Positions 52,906 to 62,272 of a stretch of DNA of 64,000 bases are shown piece after piece. A program made the translations under genes and the position numbers. Numbering within the stretch: the stretch's first letter is position 1; every line of letters begins with the position of its first letter. The stretch spans positions 1 to 64,000 of the forward strand of contig NZ_JVVM01000020.1 of NCBI RefSeq assembly GCF_001054325.1, in the 5' to 3' direction. Source of the DNA: Corynebacterium vitaeruminis. GTDB taxonomy: Bacteria > Actinomycetota > Actinomycetes > Mycobacteriales > Mycobacteriaceae. The notes beneath the pieces were generated by a model, which was not told the origin of the DNA, did no database searches, and saw nothing but the letters and a program-made list of their open reading frames with translations.

Positions 52906-55662
52906 ATGTCAGATACATCGTCAGGTACGCCACAAGCCCACTCTGATGAATCAAACTTCGCCCTTATTCGTGATGGAGTTGCCTCCTATCTCACGGACGC
53001 AGATCCCGAAGAGACTAGGGAGTGGCTTGAGTCTCTCGACGGCCTGCTGGAGGAGGCAGGCCCAGAGCGCGCCCGTTTCCTTATGCTGCGCCTGCTGGAA
53101 CGCGCCACAGCAAAGCGTGTGGCTCTACCGCCGCTGACATCGACAGACCTCGTCAATACCATTCCGACCGAGATGGAGCCGGAATTCCCAGGTGATGAGG
53201 ACATTGAGCGCCGCTACCGCAAGTGGATCCGTTGGAATGCGGCAATTATGGTTCACCGCGCACAGCGCCCGGGGATCGGCGTGGGCGGCCATATCTCCAC
53301 CTATGCGGGCGCCGCACCGCTTTACGAGGTCGGCTTTAACCACTTCTTCCGCGGCAAGGACCACCCAGGCGGCGGTGATCACGTCTTTTTCCAGGGCCAC
53401 GCTTCGCCGGGCATGTACGCCCGCGCATTCCTGGAGGGACGTCTCACCGAAGAGGACCTCGACGGTTTCCGCCAGGAAGTCTCACTCGGCGAGGGCAATG
53501 GCCTTCCCTCCTACCCGCACCCGCACGGGATGCCGGAGTTCTGGGAATTCCCGACGGTGTCGATGGGCCTGGGGCCTATTAACGCTATCTACCAGGCACG
53601 CTTTAACCGTTACCTACATGACCGAGGCATCAGGGACACCTCCCAGCAGCACGTTTGGGCCTTCCTCGGTGACGGCGAGATGGACGAGCCGGAATCCCGT
53701 GGTGCCATTCAGCATGCGGCGCTGAACAACCTGGACAACCTGACATTCGTCATTAACTGCAACCTGCAGCGTCTCGACGGTCCGGTGCGCGGTAACACCA
53801 GCATCATCCAGGAGCTGGAGTCGTTCTTCCGCGGTGCTGGCTGGAATGTCATCAAGGTCGTTTGGGGCCGCGAGTGGGACGAGCTCTTCGCCAAGGACAA
53901 GGACGGCGCACTAGTCGACCTGATGAATAAGTTCTGCGATGGCGATTACCAGACGCTGAAGGCTAACGACGGCGCTTGGGTGCGAGAGCACTTCTTCGGT
54001 CGCGACCCGCGCACGGCCAAGCTGGTCGAGGACATGACCGACGAGGAGATTTGGAACCTCCGTCGCGGCGGCCACGACTACCGTAAGATTTACGCTGCCT
54101 ACAAGAAGGCCTTGGAGACCAAGGACCAGCCGACTGTCATTCTGGCACACACGGTTAAGGGCTACGGCCTCGGCCACAACTTCGAGGGCCGCAACGCGAC
54201 CCACCAGATGAAGAAGCTGACGCTTGATGATCTGAAGCTCTTCCGCGATAACCAGCGCATCCCAATCTCTGATGAGGAGCTGGAGAAGGATCCGTACCTG
54301 CCGCCGTACTACAACCCGGGTCCGGAGTCCGAGGAAGTGCAGTACATGCTGGAGCGGCGCAAGGAGCTCGGCGGTTTCGTGCCAGAGCGCCGCACTAGCT
54401 ACGAGCCTCTGACAGTGCCAAAGCCCGAAAGCCTGAAGAACATCCTCAAGGGATCAGGTAAGCAGAAGGTCGCCACCACTATGGCGACGGTTCGTGTTTT
54501 CAGGGATCTGATGCGCGATAAGGATCTCAAGGACCGTTTCGTGCCCATCATCCCTGATGAGGCCCGTACTTTCGGCATGGACTCCTGGTTCCCGACGCTG
54601 AAGATTTACAACCCGCACGGTCAGAACTACACCCCGGTCGACCATGAGCTGATGCTGTCCTACAAGGAAGCGAAGGACGGCCAGATTCTGCATGAGGGCA
54701 TTTCCGAGGCCGGATCCGTTAGCTCGTTTACCGCTGTCGGCTCGGCGTACGCCACCCATGGCGTGGCCATGATTCCGCTGTACATCTTCTACTCGATGTT
54801 CGGTTTCCAGCGCACGGCGGATTCCATTTGGGCTGCCGGTGACCAGATGTCCCGAGGTTTCCTGCTCGGCGCTACCGCTGGTCGCACGACGTTGACCGGT
54901 GAGGGGCTGCAGCACATGGACGGCCACTCCCAGCTGTTGGCAGCTACGAACCCGTCCGTGGTCTCCTACGACCCGGCCTTCGGCTACGAGATTGCTTACA
55001 TCGTCTGCGACGGTATCGACCGCATGTACGGCCCGGAGCGTGGCGAAGATGTCATCTACTACCTGACTATCTACAACGAGCCGACCTCGCAGCCGGCTGT
55101 GCCGGAGGACCTCGATGTCGAGGGACTTCTCGGCGGCATCTACCGCTTCCGCAAGGCCGAGGGCGACAAGCACGTCAATCTGCTGGCTTCCGGCATTGGC
55201 ATGCAGGAGGCCCTGCGTGCCGCGGACATCTTGGAAGACTACGGTGTGGCTTCCTCGATTTACTCGGTGACCTCGTGGAATGAGCTAGCACGCGATGGTC
55301 ATGAACGCGACACTGAGCGTCTACACAACCCGACTGACGAGGTCCAGGATGCCTTCGTCACCCGTCAGCTGGCCGATGCAGATGGCCCGTTCATCGCAGT
55401 AACTGACTTCCAGCGGGCGGTACCGGAACAGATTCGCAAGTGGATTCCGGGTGACTACACCGTCCTCGGCACGGACGGCTACGGTTTTTCGGATACCCGT
55501 CCGGCCGCTCGCCGCTACTTCAACTCCGACGGCGAGTCGGTTGCTGTCGCTGCCCTGGCCGCCCTGGCACGCGCTGGCAAGCTCGACATGGATGTCGCCC
55601 AGGAAGCCGCTGAAGAGCTGCAGATTACCGACCCAACTGCAACCATCCAGGACGCTGAATAA
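52906..55662 (+). CDS. aceE: Pyruvate dehydrogenase E1, homodimeric
   Basis: It decarboxylates pyruvate with TPP and acetylates the lipoyl arm of E2 (encoded by sucB at the window start). 918 aa, the normal length for the single-chain E1. The TPP/Mg motif is [12 protein letters not shown] (about residue 255) with the asparagine in [17 protein letters not shown]. Substrate histidines lie in the [23 protein letters not shown] region, and the C-terminal transketolase domain starts near residue 480. ATG 52906 follows GAAAGGAGC. It ends in TAATG, directly overlapping the ACP-like gene, so the two are translationally coupled. Confidence 0.97.
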   Translation: MSDTSSGTPQAHSDESNFALIRDGVASYLTDADPEETREWLESLDGLLEEAGPERARFLMLRLLERATAKRVALPPLTSTDLVNTIPTEMEPEFPGDEDIERRYRKWIRWNAAIMVHRAQRPGIGVGGHISTYAGAAPLYEVGFNHFFRGKDHPGGGDHVFFQGHASPGMYARAFLEGRLTEEDLDGFRQEVSLGEGNGLPSYPHPHGMPEFWEFPTVSMGLGPINAIYQARFNRYLHDRGIRDTSQQHVWAFLGDGEMDEPESRGAIQHAALNNLDNLTFVINCNLQRLDGPVRGNTSIIQELESFFRGAGWNVIKVVWGREWDELFAKDKDGALVDLMNKFCDGDYQTLKANDGAWVREHFFGRDPRTAKLVEDMTDEEIWNLRRGGHDYRKIYAAYKKALETKDQPTVILAHTVKGYGLGHNFEGRNATHQMKKLTLDDLKLFRDNQRIPISDEELEKDPYLPPYYNPGPESEEVQYMLERRKELGGFVPERRTSYEPLTVPKPESLKNILKGSGKQKVATTMATVRVFRDLMRDKDLKDRFVPIIPDEARTFGMDSWFPTLKIYNPHGQNYTPVDHELMLSYKEAKDGQILHEGISEAGSVSSFTAVGSAYATHGVAMIPLYIFYSMFGFQRTADSIWAAGDQMSRGFLLGATAGRTTLTGEGLQHMDGHSQLLAATNPSVVSYDPAFGYEIAYIVCDGIDRMYGPERGEDVIYYLTIYNEPTSQPAVPEDLDVEGLLGGIYRFRKAEGDKHVNLLASGIGMQEALRAADILEDYGVASSIYSVTSWNELARDGHERDTERLHNPTDEVQDAFVTRQLADADGPFIAVTDFQRAVPEQIRKWIPGDYTVLGTDGYGFSDTRPAARRYFNSDGESVAVAALAALARAGKLDMDVAQEAAEELQITDPTATIQDAE

Positions 55663-56021
55663 TGACCTCAAGCCTTGGAGATCAGCTCAGCGCCCTGTTG
55701 GGCGCACAAGTCACCGGCGACGCTGCCGATACCTCGTCCAGCGCAGCGAATACGGACTTAAAGAAGGGTTCCGCCGACACAGACCTGCCCGCAGGTGTGC
55801 ATGGCGAAGTTGCAGCGATCGTCAAAAAGATGGCTAACGACGAGGTGGAGTCCCTGGAACTCTCCACCCCGCTGACCGACTACGGCTTTGACCGCTTAAG
55901 CGTCGTAGAGTTGGCCGTCCGCTGCGAGGAAGAGCTGGGAGTCCGCATTGAGGATGAGGACATTTCCTCGTTTAAGACCCTCGGCGATGTAGTTGACTAC
56001 ATCGCCGCCCGGCGCGGGTAG
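55662..56021 (+). CDS. Acyl carrier protein-like, attachment serine replaced by arginine
   Basis: 119 aa. An unstructured Ser/Ala/Asp-rich N-terminal 40 residues precedes an ACP fold: VHGEVAAIVKKMANDE, then YGFDRLSVVELAVRCEEELG, then EDISSFKTLGDVVDYIAARR. This aligns well with mycobacterial AcpM (DSLSMVEIAVQTEDKYG). The phosphopantetheine-accepting serine of DSL is Arg78 (D77-R78-L79). Ser80 follows but is two positions off and would not be a normal site. It shares its start with the aceE stop (TAATG) and overlaps the convergent DUF3145 gene by 25 nt. A carrier role is therefore doubtful; a binding or regulatory role with pyruvate dehydrogenase is an inference. Confidence 0.85.
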   Translation: MTSSLGDQLSALLGAQVTGDAADTSSSAANTDLKKGSADTDLPAGVHGEVAAIVKKMANDEVESLELSTPLTDYGFDRLSVVELAVRCEEELGVRIEDEDISSFKTLGDVVDYIAARRG

Positions 56022-56620
56022 AGCTGCAGCACGTTAGCCACCTCTGCCCCACCGAGGTCTGCGTTGCCAGCGTTCGAGTTGCCGCTGGTGTTATCAGGCC
56101 CGGCAGGGGTGGACGTCGTAAAGCACTCGCCGGGGGCGTAGCCTGCGGTCACCATGCGCATCGGCTCTAACACGCGGTCCCACGGCCCACCGATGGCCGC
56201 GTCGAGGGCACCTTTGATGTCGCCGCCGCGCGCCATGATGGAACGCAGCGCGTCTTCGTTGATCACGATGTTTCCGACGGCATCGGTCTGTCCGGCGAAA
56301 GTCCCCAGCTGCGGGGTATGGCAGTAGCGCATACCGTCAATGGCGTAGCCGTCATCATCCACGGCTGGGTCTTGCGCCAGCTCGAAATAGAGGCGCGGCC
56401 ACCTAGCCAGGTTGTCCACCAGTGTGGCGATGGTGTCAGCACTTGCAGTGAAAGGCACCTCAGCGCACAAAGTGGAATCCTGGTCGGTCGCACGCCAAAT
56501 ATCCCGGCCTGGCTTAGTGCCATCGGGCATGCTGAGTCGGGCCAGCGCCCACGTGATGTGTGGTTGCAGCGGCCCTGGCATGCTGTGAATCCACAGGACG
56601 CCTGAAAGTTGGGTGCGCAT
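55997..56620 (-). CDS. DUF3145 family protein
   Basis: 207 aa. The actinobacterial DUF3145 pattern is clear: SGVLWIHSMPGPLQPHITWALAR, WPRLYFELAQDP, MRYCHTPQLGTFAGQTDAVGNIVINEDALRSIMA, then GALDAAIGGPWDRVLEPMRM. A 45-residue Gly/Asn/Pro-rich tail extends past the domain. Function unknown. ATG 56620 has GAGGACC upstream. Convergent with, and overlapping, the ACP-like gene. The CGTCGTAAAGC string at 56114-56124 falls inside this coding region. Confidence 0.82.
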   Translation of the reverse strand: MRTQLSGVLWIHSMPGPLQPHITWALARLSMPDGTKPGRDIWRATDQDSTLCAEVPFTASADTIATLVDNLARWPRLYFELAQDPAVDDDGYAIDGMRYCHTPQLGTFAGQTDAVGNIVINEDALRSIMARGGDIKGALDAAIGGPWDRVLEPMRMVTAGYAPGECFTTSTPAGPDNTSGNSNAGNADLGGAEVANVLQLYPRRAAM

Positions 56621-56888
56621 AGACGAAGGTCCTCGGAAAGGTTGCGGTCAATTGGTGTAAGACGAGATTCGTCTTCCCCTACGAACTCATCCAACGACAC
56701 TTGCCACACTGCAGAAAAAGCACTGCGGTAAAACAACACTTCTGAGGTTTGCGTTGCACGTGTTTATGATTGTTATTTCCAAGACGGCTGCTGGCAACCC
56801 TCAAGTTGTCCTTAATCCCCCAGATGTGATTTAACGCTGAGACGAAAAATCGGCGCCGCAAGCGACGCCGGCTTACTCCACATCCCCC
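56621..56888. other. Intergenic region between DUF3145 gene and serine hydrolase gene
   Basis: About 270 nt. The only structure I see is a GC-rich stem (CGGCG...CGCCG, about 56849-56871) close to the 3' end of the serine hydrolase gene, where a minus-strand terminator would be expected. Confidence 0.35.
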
Positions 56889-57743
56889 TTAATCCTCAGC
56901 GTGTTCTTCCAGCTCACTCCAGAGTTCGTCGTTGAAGTCGGCCCATAGAGGCTTTGCCCACTCGCCGAAATCTCGGTCGGTCAGCGCGATTGCCGCCCGT
57001 CCGGTTGGACGATGCAGCCACAGGAGTGTGCCCGCTTGCCCAAAATGGCCTGCGACATCCTTGGGCATCGAGGCACCAAACCACAGCCCCTGCTTGGAAT
57101 CGGGGTGCCCGAAGATCTCAAAGCCCAGGCCCCAATCGGCCGGACGTTGCATACCATAGCCAGGCACAATACCATTCAGCCCCGGGAACTGCACCGTCAA
57201 CGCCTCAGTCACGGTATCGGGATGCAGAAGAGTCGGGGCGAGAATCTCATCGACGAAGGCCATGAGATTAGCGACGCTGCTGCGCGCGCCATGCCCTGCC
57301 GAGCCATCCAGCACGGAATCCGCCATCCCTAGCGGCTCAAACACAGCCTGGCGCAGGTATTCACTAAACGGCATGTCTGCCTCCGCAGCGATTACATCGG
57401 CGATGATGTCAAAACCCGCGGAGGAGTAAATACGCCGCTCCCCTGGCTCTTTTTCCAGCTCACGGCTGGCAAACCCCACCCCGCCGGCGTGCGCCAGTAG
57501 GTGACGCACAGTCGCACCACGACCGGGTGGCGTGAGCTCTTGATTGAGCTCCAGCGCACCCTCTTCGACGGCCACAAGCATTCCCACGGCCGCCAACAGC
57601 TTGGTCACACTGGCCAGTTCAAAAACTCGGCCGCTATCACCGTGGGTGTGCCAACTGCCATCGTCGGCACGCGCGGCAGCCGCGACCGCGTCGACTGGCC
57701 ACTGGTCAACTTGCGCTAGAACAGAGGGCTTCCAAGAAGTCAT
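56889..57743 (-). CDS. Beta-lactamase-related serine hydrolase
   Basis: 284 aa of the class C/esterase/D-Ala-D-Ala carboxypeptidase fold. The catalytic SxxK is SVTK in VFELASVTKLLAAVG, the YxN-like motif is YSSAGFDIIADV, and the third element HFGQAGTLLWL replaces KTG, as in many esterase members. No signal peptide is visible with the chosen start, suggesting a cytoplasmic enzyme. ATG 57743 has TTGAGGAC before it; an upstream reading would add 50 basic residues overlapping the symporter gene. Ten nt after the symporter stop, so one operon. Substrate unknown. Confidence 0.85.
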   Translation of the reverse strand: MTSWKPSVLAQVDQWPVDAVAAAARADDGSWHTHGDSGRVFELASVTKLLAAVGMLVAVEEGALELNQELTPPGRGATVRHLLAHAGGVGFASRELEKEPGERRIYSSAGFDIIADVIAAEADMPFSEYLRQAVFEPLGMADSVLDGSAGHGARSSVANLMAFVDEILAPTLLHPDTVTEALTVQFPGLNGIVPGYGMQRPADWGLGFEIFGHPDSKQGLWFGASMPKDVAGHFGQAGTLLWLHRPTGRAAIALTDRDFGEWAKPLWADFNDELWSELEEHAED

Positions 57744-57753
57744 GTCCTCAAGA

Positions 57754-59130
57754 CTACGCAAGCGCGGCAGACGTGGACTTCTCAGCAGCCGCGTCCGCAG
57801 ACTCGTCGTCCGACTCGTCAGCTGTTTCGTCGGCTGGCGACAGGTCGGCGTTGGCGCTTGCGTCCCACTCGCCCTGGTCCCAAATTCCTGCACGCTTTGC
57901 GACGACCAACGGGACCACGGCCTGACCGGTGACGTTTACCGCGGTGCGTCCCATATCCACGATTGGCTCGACAGCCAACAGGAGGCCGACACCGGCGAGC
58001 GGCAGGCCGAGGGTCGACAGGGTCAGGGTTAGCATGACGGTAGCGCCGGTGGTGCCAGCAGTTGCAGCCGAACCGATAACGGAGACGAAGATGATGAGCA
58101 GGTAGTCCGTGAAGTCCAGCGGTACCCCGTAGAACTGCGACACGAAGATAGCTGCGATAGCCGGGTAAATGGCAGCGCAACCATCCATCTTCGTGGTAGC
58201 ACCCAGCGGCACTGCGAAAGAGGCGTACTCATCCGGCACTGCCAGACGACGCGAGACAACGCGCTCAGTGACCGGCATGACGCCCATCGACGAACGAGTA
58301 AAGAAGCCGAGCGAGGTCACTGGCCAGACGCGACGGAAGAAGTCGATTGGGCTAATGCCATGAATCTTCAGCACAACTGGATACACAACTGCGATAACCA
58401 GGAACAGGCCAATGTAGATGGCAATGGCGAACTTGCCCAGGCTGCCAAGTGCTTCCCAACCGTACTCAGCGACAGCATGACCGATCAGAGCCGCAGTACC
58501 GATTGGTGCCAGACGGATAACCCACCACAGCACCTTCTGCACGATGGTCAAAAGAGAGCCGGAGAACTCGATGAACGGTTCAGCCTTCGGGCCGACCTTT
58601 ACTGCGGCAATACCGAAGACAATCGCGATGACCAGCAGCTGCAGGACGTTGAAGTTCAGCGAGCCGGATACAGCACCGTCAGATTCGCTGATCTTCACAC
58701 CAAGGCCGAGGAAGTTCTGCGGGACAATGCTCTGCAGGAATCCCCACCACGAGCCCACAGAATCCGGTTCCTGTGCAGCCGAGGCATCGACGCCGGAGTT
58801 AACGCCCGGCTTGATAAGCAAGCCCAGGCCAATGGCAATAACCACCGATACAAAGGATGTGATGGCGAACCAAATAAGCGTCGAAACAGCCAGCTTGGCT
58901 GCGCCTGCGACCTGGCGCAGGTTGGCAATCGAGACCACTACTGCGGTGACTACCAGCGGCGGGATGAGAAGCTTCAGCAGCGTGACATAAGTGCTGCCGA
59001 CCTCGTCCAAAGCTGTGCGCAACGAGGAATCCTCGCCAGTACTGCGGGCTATGAAGCCCAGAATGAGACCAATAATCAGGCCATAGACAACTTGGGCACC
59101 AAAACCGGTCGCCCATTTGAATTTATTCAC
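57754..59130 (-). CDS. Dicarboxylate/amino acid:cation symporter
   Basis: 458 aa, second DAACS-family transporter in the window. Visible features: VYGLIIGLILGFIA, TLLKLLIPPLVVTAVVVSI, the serine-rich FFTRSSMGVMPVT, PLGATTKMDGCAAIYPAIAAIF, and VEPIVDMGRTAVNVTGQA with the ion-site aspartate and the substrate-site Arg/Thr pattern. The acidic C-terminal tail is long (about 35 residues). GTG 59130 follows AGGAGG at 4 nt; the longer reading upstream is not needed. Probably uses sodium or protons to import a C4-dicarboxylate or acidic amino acid. Confidence 0.88.
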   Translation of the reverse strand: MNKFKWATGFGAQVVYGLIIGLILGFIARSTGEDSSLRTALDEVGSTYVTLLKLLIPPLVVTAVVVSIANLRQVAGAAKLAVSTLIWFAITSFVSVVIAIGLGLLIKPGVNSGVDASAAQEPDSVGSWWGFLQSIVPQNFLGLGVKISESDGAVSGSLNFNVLQLLVIAIVFGIAAVKVGPKAEPFIEFSGSLLTIVQKVLWWVIRLAPIGTAALIGHAVAEYGWEALGSLGKFAIAIYIGLFLVIAVVYPVVLKIHGISPIDFFRRVWPVTSLGFFTRSSMGVMPVTERVVSRRLAVPDEYASFAVPLGATTKMDGCAAIYPAIAAIFVSQFYGVPLDFTDYLLIIFVSVIGSAATAGTTGATVMLTLTLSTLGLPLAGVGLLLAVEPIVDMGRTAVNVTGQAVVPLVVAKRAGIWDQGEWDASANADLSPADETADESDDESADAAAEKSTSAALA

Positions 59131-59451
59131 TTTTCCTCCTGGGATTTTATTTCTCTGAAAACACTTGTGCCGCGCCCTAAGCCCGTCTGGCATATACGCG
59201 TGATGGGGTATCCGGGGCCGCTGGGCTCAGCCTCGAAGAGGTAGGCGCAACGGGGGGCGGAAGCCCGAAGTGTTTAGCGACAGGAGGAAGTGGAAATTCG
59301 GCCGTAATCGAGCCAACGCCGCTTTGTGAGCATTTTCATGTTGGTCATTTCTAACTTGCAAGTCCGGTTAAGAGACAAACGATAAGACTGCCACGATTGA
59401 TGTTGTGACACCAATTCCCAACGCGGCCCCTCACCCGAATATTCCAAGTAG
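59131..59451. other. Region between two minus-strand transporter genes
   Basis: About 320 nt that should hold the symporter promoter and the end of the exporter transcript. I see no open frame with coding character and no clear terminator. Confidence 0.4.
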
Positions 59452-61095
59452 CTAACTCGATTTCTCAGCCTGCTTGCGCAACTGCAGCACCTTCAGAGAA
59501 CAGAGGAAACCGATAGTCAACGCACCGACAGCCGCATACAGCGCAAACTGCGTGGCATGTGCAAACCCATTGGTCAGCGGCTCCAAGACTTCGTCAGGAG
59601 CACCTTGCGCACGCAGACCAATCAGCATCGAACCGGCGGAATCTTTCAGCCCCTGCCCCATCTGTTCCAGTCCCGGCGACAGCTTCGCAATCTCGCGATC
59701 CAGCCCAATCGTCAGCGCCATACCACCGAGCGCAGCACCGAGAGCCGAACCAATCTGCCGAATTGTCGACTGCGTTGCCGATGCCTGTCCCGACAGCCGC
59801 ACCGGAATATCGCCAAGCACCAACGAGGTCAGCTGTGCAGATGCCAGACCAAGACCCAGACCGTAGACAATCAGCGCAAACACGACCAGCCACAGTGGCA
59901 AATCAACGCGCTCTTCCGCCGCCAACTGCAGCGAACCGAAGACCTCGAGGCCAAGCCCCAGAATCACCACACCGGCCGGGGTAATCCGGGCCGCCAGATG
60001 GCGTGCCATGGCACCGGCGAAAAACGCACCGAGAGCCATCGCTGCCAGAACCAGGCCAGTTGCGATCGTCGATAAGCCAATCGCCGACACCAGGTAGAGC
60101 GGCAGCACGAAAACCAGCGCGAACTCCCCCACTGCGACGAGCATCGCCGTGGTATTTCCCCAGCTGAACGTGGCGTAGGAGAACATCGACACGTCCAAAA
60201 GGGCGGGATCCGCATTCTTCCGACGACGGTTTTCCCACAGCACGAAGGCGACAAGCACCATCGCGCCAATCAAGAGCGTGACGACGGGTGCGGAGGGAAA
60301 AGCAAACCCTATCTTGGCGCCCTGAATGATGCCGAAGACCACGGCACCAAAGCCGATTCCAGACAGCACCAGGCCGAGGACGTCGAAACCACCAGTGTCG
60401 TTGGTATCGCCCGCGGTGTTCGGTACCCAGCGCAGTGCGAGGACGAAAAGCACCGCAGCGATGGGCACATTGACCCAGAAAATAGCTTCCCAACCAGCGA
60501 ATTGAGTAAGGACGCCGCCTAGAAGCGGGCCAACTGCTGCTGCGCCGGACATGACCGCACCCCAGATGCCGAATGCAGTGGCGCGATCTTTGTCACGGAA
60601 CAGTGCGTTGACGCTGGACAGTGTGGACGGCAGAATGCACGCACCACCAATGCCCTGGATGACGCGGGCAATGACCAACGGAGCCAATGAGGTGGAAAGC
60701 GCAGCTACGACGGAGCCGTCCGTGAAGATGACCAGGCCGACGAGGAAAAGGGTTCGACGGCCAAAGCGGTCACCAGCACGGCCAGAGGTCAGTAGCAATG
60801 CTGCGAAGACGACGGAGTAAATCGTGGTGATCCACTGCGCCCCGACGATGTCGAGGCCCAGCTCCGAAATGATGGTCGGCAGTGACACTCCGACAATGGT
60901 GCCGTCGAGGACAATCATGCCTAGGCCAACCGCAAGCACGAGCAGGCCCCACCAGCGTTGTGGCGAGGCTGCGAACTCAGCAATTTGCTCCTTGCTGGCG
61001 ATCGCTGTGGCGGTAGCGCCCTTCGCTTTCGCTGTGGCACCGGCTTGTGCGTCGGCTGAGACATCGGCGCTGCTCAAGGAAGGTTTTGTACTCAT
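59452..61095 (-). CDS. DHA2-family MFS drug exporter, 14 TM
   Basis: 547 aa. Export-type MFS signatures: LGMIVLDGTIVGVSLPTI (motif D1-like), GRAGDRFGRRTLFLVG (motif A), and GIGGACILPSTLSSVNALF with GPLLGGVLTQFAGWEAIFWVNVPI (motif C, typical of antiporters). Fourteen helices can be counted to residue 540. Likely a proton-driven multidrug or toxin exporter; substrate unknown. ATG 61095 fits a -10 box 7 nt upstream; a longer reading starts at 61170. A hairpin-type palindrome lies further upstream and no regulator gene is adjacent. Confidence 0.9.
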   Translation of the reverse strand: MSTKPSLSSADVSADAQAGATAKAKGATATAIASKEQIAEFAASPQRWWGLLVLAVGLGMIVLDGTIVGVSLPTIISELGLDIVGAQWITTIYSVVFAALLLTSGRAGDRFGRRTLFLVGLVIFTDGSVVAALSTSLAPLVIARVIQGIGGACILPSTLSSVNALFRDKDRATAFGIWGAVMSGAAAVGPLLGGVLTQFAGWEAIFWVNVPIAAVLFVLALRWVPNTAGDTNDTGGFDVLGLVLSGIGFGAVVFGIIQGAKIGFAFPSAPVVTLLIGAMVLVAFVLWENRRRKNADPALLDVSMFSYATFSWGNTTAMLVAVGEFALVFVLPLYLVSAIGLSTIATGLVLAAMALGAFFAGAMARHLAARITPAGVVILGLGLEVFGSLQLAAEERVDLPLWLVVFALIVYGLGLGLASAQLTSLVLGDIPVRLSGQASATQSTIRQIGSALGAALGGMALTIGLDREIAKLSPGLEQMGQGLKDSAGSMLIGLRAQGAPDEVLEPLTNGFAHATQFALYAAVGALTIGFLCSLKVLQLRKQAEKSS

Positions 61096-61102
61096 AGGAT
61101 TA

Positions 61103-61108
61103 ATACTA
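61103..61108 (-). promoter_or_regulatory. -10 box, leaderless exporter gene
   Basis: On the minus strand TAGTAT, then 7 nt, then the ATG at 61095. Confidence 0.6.
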
Positions 61109-61186
61109 GAAGTGTCCAAGTACTGATTCATCAACCGAAAGTCGTAACTTTGCGGAAGACTCAACTTCATTGAATCCGTGCGATGG

Positions 61187-61201
61187 CAGCAGAACCTGCT
61201 G
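61187..61201. promoter_or_regulatory. Inverted repeat CAGCAG-N3-CTGCTG
   Basis: Perfect 6-bp arms about 80 bp upstream of the exporter promoter and 105 bp before the tRNA. Symmetry and position suggest an operator; CCGTGCG (from 61175) and CGCACGG form a second, wider inverted repeat around it. Confidence 0.4.
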
Positions 61202-61306
61202 GCTATAGGGCTTTTATCACCGCACGGTGGCAGATTGCTATGATGCTATGAGGCCTCGGGCACTGGTTTATAGTGCTTAATTGTCACTTCACAGCGCCCG
61301 ATCCTT

Positions 61307-61380
61307 GCCCCTATAGCTCAGTCGGTTAGAGCAGAGGACTCATAATCCTTTTGTCCCAGGTTCGAGCCCTGGTGGGGGCA
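61307..61380 (+). tRNA. tRNA with CAT anticodon (Met or Ile2), attachment site
   Basis: 74-nt cloverleaf: acceptor GCCCCTA/TGGGGGC, D arm, anticodon stem GAGGA/TCCTT with loop CTCATAA (anticodon 61341-61343), T arm CCAGGTTCGAGCCCTGG. CCA is not encoded. CAT may read Met, or Ile if the C is lysidine-modified; I cannot decide. The features do not fit initiator Met. The 3' half is also the end of an integrase frame on the other strand. Confidence 0.93.
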
Positions 61381-62272
61381 CTACTCCCGAAATCGCATCC
61401 TGCAACGACACGGACAGACTTTCGAGGTCACCTGCCACTACCCCCGCGTAGTGGCGCAACGTCGTAGTCGCGTCAGCGTGTCCAAGGTGAGCAGCAACCA
61501 CCTGGGGAGCAATCCCCGACCGGAGAGCAAGGGTCGCGCAGGTATCCCGGAGCGCATGAGGAGTGATTTTCCTCACGCCCGCGCGGTCACACGCAGGCTG
61601 CAGAGACCTTGCCGTCCAGTTCGTTCTGTGCACCGGCGTGCCAACAGCCGAGGTGAACAACAGCTCAGTCTGACACTGGGCTACGTACTCCCTCAGTCGC
61701 TCCATGACAAAACCGGGGAGATACACCCGCCGACGCTGGTGGGTTTTGCCGTCCGACCGCAGCCAGCCACCACCACGGGCAGGGATAAGCCCGCCCGAGA
61801 CCATCACGTAATCGTCATGCACTGATGACGGTCTTAGTGCCGTGACCTCGGAAAACCGCAGTCCACCGTAGACCAGTACCTCAAAAATCAGTAGGTCACG
61901 ACCCGACAACTGCTGGGCTACACGCTGAATTTCATCAGGACTCAAAGGATCTGGGAGCGAACGAGTAGCTGGCGGCATTTTGACCAACTTCGCCGGCGAT
62001 GAAGAAACGTACCCCTCGATTTCCGCGAGCCGGTAGACCTGACGCACAATGCTCAACGCCTGCCGTACCTGATGGTAGGCGTGCGGAGCGGTCTCCATAA
62101 CCCAACCCTGCACATCACGGTAAGTAATTTGATCAAGACGCAAACTTCCAAACGCAGGCTTAAGATATTGCTCCAGCAGCCACCGATAATCCTCCGCAGT
62201 TTTTTCCGCCACAGGATGCATTGACAGCCACTCAGCCGCATAAGCCCCAAAATACGGCGCTGAACTAGGCAT
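61340..62272 (-). CDS. int: Tyrosine recombinase/integrase
   Basis: 310 aa. N-terminal SAM-like core-binding domain (YFGAYAAEWLSMHPVAEKTAEDYRWLLEQYL). The catalytic domain has the first arginine in VYGGLRFSEVTAL, HALRDTCATLALRSG (HxxR) and LGHADATTTLRHYAGV with the nucleophile tyrosine. ATG 62272 overlaps the stop of the excisionase gene and has AAGGTG upstream; a longer reading overlaps excisionase throughout. The last 13 codons (PPPGLEPGTKGL) are encoded by the tRNA gene itself, with the stop codon at the anticodon. Confidence 0.94.
   Translation of the reverse strand: MPSSAPYFGAYAAEWLSMHPVAEKTAEDYRWLLEQYLKPAFGSLRLDQITYRDVQGWVMETAPHAYHQVRQALSIVRQVYRLAEIEGYVSSSPAKLVKMPPATRSLPDPLSPDEIQRVAQQLSGRDLLIFEVLVYGGLRFSEVTALRPSSVHDDYVMVSGGLIPARGGGWLRSDGKTHQRRRVYLPGFVMERLREYVAQCQTELLFTSAVGTPVHRTNWTARSLQPACDRAGVRKITPHALRDTCATLALRSGIAPQVVAAHLGHADATTTLRHYAGVVAGDLESLSVSLQDAISGVVPPPGLEPGTKGL

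Noticed and set aside
56114-56124. Sixth copy of the recurrent motif
   Set aside because: Only 11 of 12 bases match and it lies inside the DUF3145 coding frame, encoding a plausible Cys-Phe-Thr-Thr stretch; not counted.
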